Source of the DNA: Oscillospiraceae bacterium
Lineage (GTDB): Bacteria > Bacillota > Clostridia > Oscillospirales > Oscillospiraceae
NCBI GenBank assembly: GCA_017458885.1
Contig: JAFSZQ010000129.1
Location: forward strand, 1 to 11,488
DNA: 11,488 bases
Reading direction: 5' to 3'
Shown here: positions 1-5,073 of the stretch, piece after piece
How the letters are laid out: each line of letters begins with the position of its first letter
Position numbering within the stretch: position 1 is the stretch's first letter
Program-made: the position numbers and the translations under genes
Notes under the pieces: model-generated
Databases searched by the model: none
The model's input: the letters and a program-made list of their open reading frames with translations, nothing else
Told to the model about the DNA's origin: nothing

Positions 1-1
1 C

Positions 2-1189
2 GATCTGCACGTTATAGGCAAGGATATCGTCCGCTTCCACACGATCTACTGGCCGATAATACAAATGGCTCTCTCTCTCCCGCTACCGAAGAAGGTCTAC
101 GGGCACGGCTGGCTCGTCATGGACGGCGGGAAGATGTCGAAGTCCAAGGGCAACGTCGTCGATCCGTATCTCCTCGCCGAACGATTCGGCGTGGACGCGC
201 TGCGCTTCTTCCTGCTGCGCACGTTCCCGTTCGGGAGCGACGGCAATTTCAGCAACGAGCTGCTCATCAACACGATCAACGTCGATCTCGCGAACGACCT
301 CGGCAACCTCGTCAGCCGCTCGACGGCGATGGTCGAGAAGTATTTCGGCGGCACGCTGCCGAAGACGGACGCGGCGGAGCCGGCGGACGGCGAGCTGCTG
401 GATACGGTAACGTCGCTGCGCGGGCGCTACGAAGCCCAGATGGAGAAGTTCCAGTTCCAGAACGCGCTCGAGGCGGTCTTCCAGGTCATTCAGCGCGCGA
501 ACAAGTATATCGACGAGACCGCGCCGTGGGTGCTGGCGAAGGACGAGGCGAAGAAGCCCCGCCTTGCAAACGTGCTCTACAACCTGCTGGAAACGGTGCG
601 CGTCTGCACGGTGCTGCTGACGCCGTTCATGCCCGAGAGCTGCGAGAAGATATTCTCCCAGATCGGCGCGGACGCGAGCGCGCGGACGTGGGAGAGCGCG
701 GCGGTCTTCGGCGTGCTGCCCGACGGCGTGACCGTCCGCAAGGGCGAAGCGGTCTTCCCGCGCATCGACGCGGAGGCGGAGCTCGCGGCGCTGGAGGCGC
801 TGCAAGCGGCGGAGAAGCCGTCCCCCGTCGAGCTGGAGCCGTTCGAGACCGGGAGCGTGGACTTCGACACGTTCTGCAAGAGCGATTTTCGCGCGGTGAA
901 GGTCAAGGCGTGCGAGGCGGTGAAAAAGAGCGAAAAGCTCCTGCGCTTCACGCTCGACGACGGCAGCGGCGCGGAGCGGCAGATCCTGTCCGGCATCCAC
1001 AAGTTCTACGAGCCGGAGCAGCTCGTCGGCAAGACGCTGCTCGCCATCGTCAATCTCCCGCCGCGCAAGATGATGGGGCTGGAGAGCTGCGGTATGCTGA
1101 TCTCCGCCGTGCACCGCGAAAACGGCGAGGAGAAGCTGCATCTCGTGATCCTCGACGACGCCATCCCCGCGGGCGCGAAGATGTGCTGA
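2..1189 (+). CDS. metG: Methionyl-tRNA synthetase, C-terminal part (5' end outside window)
   Basis: Charges tRNA-Met with methionine in the cytoplasm. The reading frame is open from base 2, so the gene starts upstream and about 395 C-terminal residues are visible. The fragment opens with the end of the Rossmann catalytic domain (GKDIVRFHTIYWP) and carries the class I signature KMSKS at 131-145 (fragment residues 44-48). The helical anticodon-binding domain follows, including the segment ETAPWVLAKDE. The last 110 residues form a Trbp111-like OB-fold tRNA-binding domain (RAVKVKACEAVKKSEKLL, then LSGIHKFYEPEQLVGK, then PRKMMGLESCGML), as in long bacterial MetRS proteins. The N-terminal HIGH motif and the zinc region lie outside the window. 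tatD comes next on the same strand, as often in Firmicutes, but here the two are separated by a small toxin-antitoxin locus. Identification is secure. Confidence 0.96.
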   Translation, partial: DLHVIGKDIVRFHTIYWPIIQMALSLPLPKKVYGHGWLVMDGGKMSKSKGNVVDPYLLAERFGVDALRFFLLRTFPFGSDGNFSNELLINTINVDLANDLGNLVSRSTAMVEKYFGGTLPKTDAAEPADGELLDTVTSLRGRYEAQMEKFQFQNALEAVFQVIQRANKYIDETAPWVLAKDEAKKPRLANVLYNLLETVRVCTVLLTPFMPESCEKIFSQIGADASARTWESAAVFGVLPDGVTVRKGEAVFPRIDAEAELAALEALQAAEKPSPVELEPFETGSVDFDTFCKSDFRAVKVKACEAVKKSEKLLRFTLDDGSGAERQILSGIHKFYEPEQLVGKTLLAIVNLPPRKMMGLESCGMLISAVHRENGEEKLHLVILDDAIPAGAKMC

Positions 1190-1203
1190 ACGCAAAATTG
1201 CGC

Positions 1204-1231
1204 TTGACTTTTGGCAATACTACGCTATAAT
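1204..1231 (+). promoter_or_regulatory. Sigma-A promoter of the putative antitoxin RNA
   Basis: TTGACT (1204-1209), a 16-bp spacer and a perfect TATAAT (1226-1231), starting 15 nt after the metG stop. Transcription would begin near 1238 and run rightward into the hairpin at 1294-1324. No open reading frame follows, so the product should be a short RNA. The promoter is closer to consensus than the toxin promoter opposite it, which fits an antitoxin made in excess. Confidence 0.72.
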
Positions 1232-1254
1232 AAACGTAGGCAAAGGCTATAGGC

Positions 1255-1280
1255 AAGGTTATGACAGGTTTCCAAAATCC
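1255..1280. repeat. Direct repeat copy A (antitoxin side)
   Basis: The 26-nt copy begins AAGGTTATGA and ends TCCAAAATCC. It matches 1440-1464 at 23 of 26 aligned columns (two substitutions and one gap). It lies in the 5' part of the putative antitoxin RNA. Confidence 0.8.
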
Positions 1281-1293
1281 AAAAACAAGCGGA

Positions 1294-1324
1294 ACCCCTC
1301 GGAAGGTCTGCACTTCCGAGGGGT
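1294..1324. terminator. Bidirectional terminator hairpin shared by the converging toxin and antitoxin RNAs
   Basis: A perfect 12-bp stem: ACCCCTCGGAAG (1294-1305) pairs with 1313-1324 around a 7-nt loop, GTCTGCA. A further 5-bp outer stem (ACAAG 1285-1289 with CTTGT 1327-1331) sits across a small internal loop. The downstream tail is T-rich on the minus strand (TTCCGCTTGTTTTT) and weaker on the plus strand (CCCTTGTCATTT). It may also end metG transcription. In par systems the terminator loop is the first contact between the two RNAs. Confidence 0.7.
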
Positions 1325-1375
1325 CCCTTGTCATTTCACGCTATGTACGGCTGACCAAACCGCGGGCGGCGCTGC

Positions 1376-1459
1376 CTACTTTCCGTCCCACCACTTGCAG
1401 AGATAGTAGGCGACTATCCCTGCCATAACAGAAAGGATAAAGGTTATGAGGGTATCCAA
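1376..1459 (-). CDS. Putative Fst/Ldr-like type I toxin, 27-aa membrane peptide
   Basis: A short minus-strand frame, TTG start at 1459-1457 and TAG stop at 1378-1376. The peptide is one hydrophobic helix (residues 4-20) followed by a charged, tryptophan-rich tail: AGIVAYYLCKWWDGK. This hydrophobic-AG(I/V)-...-WW-x-x-K ending resembles Ldr and Fst toxins, which insert into the inner membrane and depolarise it. The TTG start is chosen because a consensus Shine-Dalgarno (AGGAGGTGA, 1473-1465) lies upstream, with 8 nt between AGGAGG and TTG. The in-frame GTG at 1468-1466 lies inside that Shine-Dalgarno and is unlikely. A 5' leader hairpin can hide the Shine-Dalgarno, and the start codon lies inside repeat copy B, the antisense target. 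The family assignment is by pattern only; toxicity is inferred. Confidence 0.68.
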   Translation of the reverse strand: MDTLITFILSVMAGIVAYYLCKWWDGK

Positions 1460-1464
1460 AATCC
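1440..1464. repeat. Direct repeat copy B (over toxin start codon)
   Basis: The 25-nt partner of 1255-1280. On the toxin strand it covers the TTG start (CAA on the plus strand, 1457-1459) and the first codons. Pairing of antitoxin copy A here would cover the initiation codon and the bases just downstream of the Shine-Dalgarno. Confidence 0.8.
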
Positions 1465-1465
1465 T

Positions 1466-1488
1466 CACCTCCTCTCACTGCGGAGGTG
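1466..1488 (-). promoter_or_regulatory. 5' leader hairpin hiding the toxin Shine-Dalgarno
   Basis: In the minus-strand RNA, CACCUCC (1488-1482) is perfectly complementary to GGAGGUG (1472-1466), with a 9-nt loop between. The 3' arm contains the core of the toxin ribosome binding site. It is equivalent in position and logic to the intramolecular 5' helix of the pAD1 Fst mRNA. It should keep translation of the toxin low. Confidence 0.62.
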
Positions 1489-1501
1489 CGGCAGCGTGGA
1501 C

Positions 1502-1530
1502 AATATACCATATTCGACAGGATTTGACAA
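1502..1530 (-). promoter_or_regulatory. Sigma-A promoter of the toxin mRNA
   Basis: Read on the minus strand: TTGTCA (1530-1525), a 17-bp spacer, TATATT (1507-1502). The start site would be near 1495, giving a leader of about 36 nt and an mRNA of about 210 nt ending at the shared hairpin. The -35 box touches the tatD ribosome binding site on the opposite strand (about 1529-1537), so the toxin transcript starts divergently from tatD. Confidence 0.68.
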
Positions 1531-1542
1531 GGCGGTGAACGG

Positions 1543-2310
1543 ATGCTCTTCGACACCCATGCCCATTACGACGACGAGCAGTTCGACGCGGATCGCGCCG
1601 AGCTGCTCGCTTCCATGCCCAAGAGCGGCGTCGGGCTGATCCTCGACCCCGGCTGCGACCTTGAAAGCTCGCGCAAGGCGGTCGCGCTCGCGGAGCGGTT
1701 CCCCCACGTCTACGCCGCGGTGGGCTGGCACCCCGAGGACTGCGCGCCGTTCCGGCCGCCGGACTTGGACGCGCTGCGCGCTCTGGCGGCGCGCCCGAAG
1801 GTCGTCGCCATCGGGGAGATCGGGCTGGACTACCACTGGGCGGAGAACCCGCCGAAGGCATGGCAGCAGGACGTGTTCCGCCGCCAGCTCGCGCTGGCGG
1901 TCGAGCTCGACCTGCCCGTCGTCGTCCACGACCGCGACGCACACGCCGACTGCTTCGCCATCGTCTGCGAGTTTCCGGCGCTGCGCGGCGTGTTCCACTG
2001 CTATTCCGGCAGCGTCGAGCTGGCACGGGAGCTGTGGAAGCGCGGCTGGTACGTCGGCTTTGACGGCCCTCTGACGTACAAGAACGCGCGTAAAACCGTG
2101 GAGGTCGCGGCGGAAGCGCCGCTCGAGCGCATTTTGCTCGAGACGGACTCGCCCTATCTCCCGCCCGCGCCGCTGCGCGGCACGCGCAACGACTCGCGCA
2201 ATTTGCGCTATGTCGCGGAGAGGCTGGCGGAGATACGCGGCATGACGGCGGAGGAGCTCGTCGAACTCACGGCGGCGAACGGCAGGCGGCTGTTCGGGAT
2301 CCCGGCATGA
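1543..2310 (+). CDS. tatD: TatD family metal-dependent hydrolase (deoxyribonuclease)
   Basis: A 255-aa TIM-barrel metallo-hydrolase of the TatD/YabD family, members of which have 3'-5' exonuclease activity on DNA and help in DNA repair and turnover. All family metal ligands are visible: DTHAHYD (H6, H8), GEIGLDYH (E92), VVVHDRDA (H129), FHCYSG (H152) and LETDSP (D202). Length is normal for the family. The start ATG at 1543 follows AAGGCGGTGA with suitable spacing. The stop overlaps the next gene (ATGA, 2307-2310), so the two are translationally coupled. Its place behind metG is conserved in Firmicutes. No clear plus-strand promoter was found just upstream, so it may be read through from metG across the toxin-antitoxin locus. 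The in vivo substrate is not evident from sequence. Confidence 0.93.
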   Translation: MLFDTHAHYDDEQFDADRAELLASMPKSGVGLILDPGCDLESSRKAVALAERFPHVYAAVGWHPEDCAPFRPPDLDALRALAARPKVVAIGEIGLDYHWAENPPKAWQQDVFRRQLALAVELDLPVVVHDRDAHADCFAIVCEFPALRGVFHCYSGSVELARELWKRGWYVGFDGPLTYKNARKTVEVAAEAPLERILLETDSPYLPPAPLRGTRNDSRNLRYVAERLAEIRGMTAEELVELTAANGRRLFGIPA

Positions 2311-2840
2311 GCTACTATTGGCGGGAGGCGCTGTACGTCGCGCCGTTCGCGGTGCTCGGCGGCGCGCTGTGCTTTTTGCTCCGGCGCAAGCGCGGCGGCG
2401 CGCTGGGGCGGGAACTGCTGCTCGCGCTGCTCGCGGGCTACGCCGTGGAGCTGTTCGCGCTGCTGCTCACGCCGCGCAATCTGATCCGCGACTTCTGGTA
2501 CTGGCTGCGCTGGCGGACGCCGCCGCGCGAAGCGGGCTGGGCGTACTACGCGCCCGTGCTGGACGCGGGCCGCTGGCGCATCCTGTGGAAGCTGCGCCGC
2601 CTGCGCAACCGCGAGGCGCTGGCGAACGCGCTGTTGTTCGTTCCGTTCGGCGCGCTGGTGCCGTCGGCGTGGCGGTGCGTGGGCTGGCGCGCCGTCCCGC
2701 TGGGGCTGGCGCTGTCCGCGGCGGTGGAGCTGCTGCAGCTCCCGCTCGGGCGCTCCGCCGACGTGCGCGACGTGCTGATGAACACGCTGGGCGTGGCCGC
2801 GGGGTACCTATGCTATTGCGTGGCGCGGAGGCGTAACTGA
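2307..2840 (+). CDS. VanZ-like family membrane protein
   Basis: A 177-aa integral membrane protein with VanZ family marks: NALLFVPFG (residues 107-115), VELLQL (140-145) and RSADVRDVLMNTLG (149-162). Four hydrophobic segments are visible, at about 9-25, 36-55, 106-120 and 131-146, and a fifth at 158-172. VanZ in enterococci gives low-level teicoplanin resistance by an unclear mechanism. Most chromosomal VanZ-like proteins have no known role, so resistance should not be assumed. The start overlaps the tatD stop by 4 nt. The stop TGA (2838-2840) lies inside the left end of the repeat element at 2837-3211, so the last residue or two of the original protein may have been changed by its insertion. 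Family identity is secure; function is unknown. Confidence 0.88.
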   Translation: MSYYWREALYVAPFAVLGGALCFLLRRKRGGALGRELLLALLAGYAVELFALLLTPRNLIRDFWYWLRWRTPPREAGWAYYAPVLDAGRWRILWKLRRLRNREALANALLFVPFGALVPSAWRCVGWRAVPLGLALSAAVELLQLPLGRSADVRDVLMNTLGVAAGYLCYCVARRRN

Positions 2841-2886
2841 AACCGTTTCTTCCTTTCCTCTTGTGGAAAGGAAGAAACGGTTTCAG
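2837..2886. repeat. Perfect 22-bp hairpin at vanZ 3' end (left tip of element)
   Basis: Two 22-nt arms with no mismatch around a 6-nt loop. The arm begins with the last C of the vanZ coding sequence and includes its stop codon. No U-tract follows, so it is not a standard intrinsic terminator. In RNA it would be a long perfect duplex that could protect the 3' end or be cut by RNase III. Confidence 0.8.
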
Positions 2887-3114
2887 ACTTCCGTAGAAGG
2901 AAAGACGCTTATCGGCAACATTTCTGGTAATTTTTAGGTTATCGCGCCTACACTACGCGGTCATGCCCGTACAGGTTGGCATTTGCTACCCCTTATTCGA
3001 CGTTGTCGTAAAACGAAGCGGCGCAACATTGCGCTGGTATCCCAAAGAGCGGCAGCGGACCGAAGACGCACCGTCAGATCGTCTCACGGGAAACAGCGTA
3101 AATAAGACACAAAA

Positions 3115-3149
3115 AGGACGCCAACCGGCACAATGCCGGTCGGCGCCCT
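3115..3149 (-). terminator. Rho-independent terminator of the M23 peptidase gene
   Basis: Read on the minus strand, 3149-3134 pairs with 3130-3115 as a 16-bp stem with a 3-nt loop and two G-U wobbles, followed by TTTTTGTGTCTT. On the plus strand those wobbles become A-C mismatches, so the minus strand is the functional RNA. It lies inside the repeat element, about 75 nt past the peptidase stop. Confidence 0.72.
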
Positions 3150-3222
3150 TTCTTCTACGGAAGTCTGAAACCATTTCTTCTTCGGCAAGGCGAAAGAAGA
3201 AACGGTTTCAGGAATGTTCTCC

Positions 3223-4884
3223 CTATGGCAAATACCGCAGCGGGTTCACATACGTCCCGTTCTTCTGGATGCCGAAGTGGCAGTGCGCGCCGCTGGCGAC
3301 GCCGGAGCGCCCGACGCGCGCGATCTGCTGGCCCTTGTAAACGTGCTGCCCCGCCGAGCAGGTGAACGAGCTGCAATGCTCGTAATACGTCTTGTAGCCG
3401 TTGCCGTGGTTGATGATGACCGTGTAGCCCATCGCGCCCTTGTAGCCCGTGTACTCCACCGTGCCGCCGTCGGCGGCGTAGATCGGCGAGCCGTAGGCGC
3501 AGGCGATGTCGATGCCCTGATGGTTCGTCGTCGCGCCGCGGATGCCCGTGTTGCGGTAGCCGAAGTACGACGTGATGCGCCCCGACGCGGGCCAGCGGAA
3601 GCTGCCCGTCGGCAGCCAGCTCGGACGCTCCTTCGTGCCGCGCGCGCGGGTCTCCGTGCTCGGCGCGGTCAGCATGACCTGCGAGATGACCGTGCGCTCG
3701 GTCTCCACGCCGTTGACGTACACCACGTCCGCCACCACGTCCGCCGTGCCGTACACGCCCTTCGTGATGACGCGCGTGTCGCCCTGATACATCGAAGCGT
3801 CGTCGATATAGTTGATGTCGAAGTTCACGTCCTCGACGTAGTTCTGCCGCTCCGTGACGCGGACGGTCAGGTAGGGGACCTCCTTGCTCAGCACCAGCAC
3901 GTCGCCGATGTTCAGCTTGTTGATGTCGTAGCCCGGGTTGATCGCGAGCAGCTCGTCGTTGCTCATGCCGTTGTTCGCCGCGATCTTGCCCCAGGTGTCC
4001 CCGCGCTCGACCGTGTACGTCACCTCGCCGCTCTTCGTGCTGTTGATGACCTCGGCGATGCGCCCCAGATTGACGAGCTGCTCCGTCGGGATATAGCCCT
4101 CGACGACGCGCACGTCCTCGATGAAGTCCACCGAGAGCGTGTCCGCGGAGGAGCTTGCCTGCCGGATCTGCTCCAGCAGCGCCTCGATGGCGCCCTCGTA
4201 CTGCGTCGAGCCGACCAGCTCGTTGTCGATGTAGAGCGAGTAGCCGTAGGCGACTAGCCCGATCTCTTCGGTCAGCTCGCGTTCCAGCTCCTCCGGCGCG
4301 GCGACCTCGCTGCGGCGCACGAGGCGCGCGGAGTAGCGGATCGCGCCGTCCTCCAGCGCGAACGCGCCGCCCAGCGTCTCGGCGGTCAGCCCCTCGACCC
4401 GCGCCGCGACCGCCTTCGCCTTGGCGCGGCTGCGCACGACGTCCAGCACCTCGCCGTTGTAGCGCACGGCGGTGGCGGGGGTGTAGAGCGAGAAGAACGC
4501 CGTGACCGCGGCGACGCCCAGCGCCGCGCAGACGAACGCGGCGGGCTGCACGCGCTTGCGGCGCGCCGTGTCGGCGCGGACGCTGCGGCGGCGGTGGTGG
4601 AACAGACGCTCCCGCAGGAGCGAGCGCGCCATCGGCAGCAGCCCGACGAGCAGCAGGAGCAGTTGGATGAGCCGGCGGTCGGATTCGGGGAAGTTGCCCG
4701 CCCTGTGCTCGCGGTGCAGCGCACGAAAGCGCGGCGCGATGCGGCGGACGCGCCGCCACAGCAGATCGGGCAGCGCGCCGAGAAACGCGAGCGCCGCGAG
4801 CAGCCGCTCCGAAAGCGGGCGCGCGTCCCGCTCCCGCTGCCGGCGCTCGGCGGTGTGTATCCGGTTTTGATCCTGTTCTGCCAT
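3223..4884 (-). CDS. Membrane-anchored LysM-G5-M23 murein peptidase
   Basis: A 553-aa cell-wall hydrolase. The N-terminus is long, basic and proline-poor, with hydrophobic stretches at 72-86 and 115-133; the second probably anchors the protein with the rest outside. A variable region follows (140-285), then a LysM peptidoglycan-binding domain (288-333, YTVERGDTWGKIAANNGMS), a G5 domain (335-408), and a C-terminal M23 zinc endopeptidase (436-552). Zinc and catalytic residues are present: HQGID (H455, D459), YYEHC (H503) and HCHF (H534, H536). M23 enzymes cut peptide cross-bridges of peptidoglycan, and this domain order is common in Clostridia. The start ATG has AAAGGA 12 nt upstream, a rather long spacing. 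The gene is single, divergent from pta, with its own promoter and an operator-like dyad. Substrate bond and role (growth, separation or sporulation) are not decided by sequence. Confidence 0.93.
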   Translation of the reverse strand: MAEQDQNRIHTAERRQRERDARPLSERLLAALAFLGALPDLLWRRVRRIAPRFRALHREHRAGNFPESDRRLIQLLLLLVGLLPMARSLLRERLFHHRRRSVRADTARRKRVQPAAFVCAALGVAAVTAFFSLYTPATAVRYNGEVLDVVRSRAKAKAVAARVEGLTAETLGGAFALEDGAIRYSARLVRRSEVAAPEELERELTEEIGLVAYGYSLYIDNELVGSTQYEGAIEALLEQIRQASSSADTLSVDFIEDVRVVEGYIPTEQLVNLGRIAEVINSTKSGEVTYTVERGDTWGKIAANNGMSNDELLAINPGYDINKLNIGDVLVLSKEVPYLTVRVTERQNYVEDVNFDINYIDDASMYQGDTRVITKGVYGTADVVADVVYVNGVETERTVISQVMLTAPSTETRARGTKERPSWLPTGSFRWPASGRITSYFGYRNTGIRGATTNHQGIDIACAYGSPIYAADGGTVEYTGYKGAMGYTVIINHGNGYKTYYEHCSSFTCSAGQHVYKGQQIARVGRSGVASGAHCHFGIQKNGTYVNPLRYLP

Positions 4885-4925
4885 GAACGAAACGTATCCT
4901 TTGAAAACGGCGCAGCCAAAAAATG

Positions 4926-4940
4926 GTTACAATTTGTAAC
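4926..4940. promoter_or_regulatory. Operator-like dyad at the peptidase transcription start
   Basis: GTTACAATTTGTAAC is a perfect 7+1+7 palindrome. It occupies about +1 to +15 of the predicted minus-strand transcript, where a bound repressor would block initiation or early elongation. It contains two TGTWAH-like words 10 bp apart, one base short of the WalR spacing. The regulator is unknown. Confidence 0.5.
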
Positions 4941-4947
4941 AAATAGC

Positions 4948-4976
4948 ATCATACCGTGTTTGCCGCCGTCCGTCAA
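4948..4976 (-). promoter_or_regulatory. Sigma-A promoter of the M23 peptidase gene
   Basis: On the minus strand: TTGACG (4976-4971), a 17-bp spacer, TATGAT (4953-4948). Start near 4941, leader about 57 nt. It is back to back with the pta promoter; the two -35 boxes are 20 bp apart. Confidence 0.75.
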
Positions 4977-4996
4977 GACTTTTTTGAAAAAACGAC

Positions 4997-5034
4997 TTGA
5001 GCGGCGGAGCGTTTTGCGCTATGATGGCATCATA
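4997..5034 (+). promoter_or_regulatory. Sigma-A promoter of pta with a dyad over the -10 box
   Basis: TTGAGC (4997-5002), a 17-bp spacer, TATGAT (5020-5025); start near 5032. The -10 box forms the left arm of a perfect palindrome, TATGATG-G-CATCATA (5020-5034), so a dimeric regulator bound there would cover the -10 and the start site. The leader also has a GC-rich hairpin (TGCCGC/GCGGCA, 5041-5055) just before the ribosome binding site. Confidence 0.72.
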
Positions 5035-5073
5035 GAAATATGCCGCGCGGCGGCACTTGGGAGGAAAACGCAT

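Larger units (their letters stand above)
1238..1335 (+). ncRNA. Putative antisense antitoxin RNA (RNA II-like) of a type I system
   Basis: This would be a transcript of about 95 nt, from the promoter at 1204-1231 to the hairpin at 1294-1324. It contains repeat copy A (1255-1280). Copy A is nearly identical to plus-strand bases 1440-1464, so it is complementary to the toxin mRNA across its start codon. Its 3' hairpin is encoded opposite the 3' end of the toxin mRNA, giving a second fully complementary region. This two-site arrangement (shared bidirectional terminator plus direct repeats over the toxin initiation site) is the known design of RNA II in the pAD1 par/Fst system. The RNA itself is inferred; its ends are estimated from promoter and hairpin positions. 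Confidence 0.6.
2837..3211. mobile_element. MITE-like element with long nested-hairpin terminal inverted repeats
   Basis: A 375-bp non-coding element filling most of the gap between vanZ and the peptidase gene. Its ends are inverted copies of about 65 bp (2837-2904 and about 3148-3211) sharing CTGAAACCGTTTCTTC at the tip and CAGACTTCCGTAGAAG further in. Each end is also a hairpin: 2837-2858 pairs perfectly with 2865-2886 (22 bp, loop TCTTGT), and 3165-3184 pairs with 3191-3211 with one mismatch and one bulge. The interior (about 2905-3147) has small hairpins, such as ATGCC/GGCAT near 2962-2981 and AGACG/CGTCT near 3064-3084, plus a terminator at 3115-3149. No transposase and no clear target-site duplication are seen. 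Open frames crossing it look accidental. It is most simply a miniature transposon or a dispersed intergenic repeat. Confidence 0.62.

Noticed and set aside
1466..1468. GTG as the toxin start codon (30-aa version)
   Set aside because: It lies inside the Shine-Dalgarno sequence itself; TTG at 1459 has the correct spacing.
2830..3217. Target-site duplication flanking the repeat element
   Set aside because: Left flank GCGTAA and right flank GAATGT do not match, so mobility is not shown by this sequence alone.
2963..3340. 125-codon plus-strand frame, and 62-codon minus-strand frame at 2986-3174, in the repeat element
   Set aside because: The first crosses the inverted repeat and enters the peptidase gene antisense; the second spans the terminator hairpin. 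Neither has a ribosome binding site or recognisable protein features. Probably the kind of spurious call that repeats produce.
3214..4257. Long plus-strand open frame opposite the M23 peptidase gene
   Set aside because: Arg/Val/Asp-rich, low-complexity translation, no ribosome binding site, fully opposite a gene with intact domains. A high-GC shadow frame.
4926..4940. WalR box upstream of the peptidase
   Set aside because: The TGTTAC and TGTAAC words are separated by 4 bp; the known WalR consensus needs 5. Kept only as an unassigned dyad.
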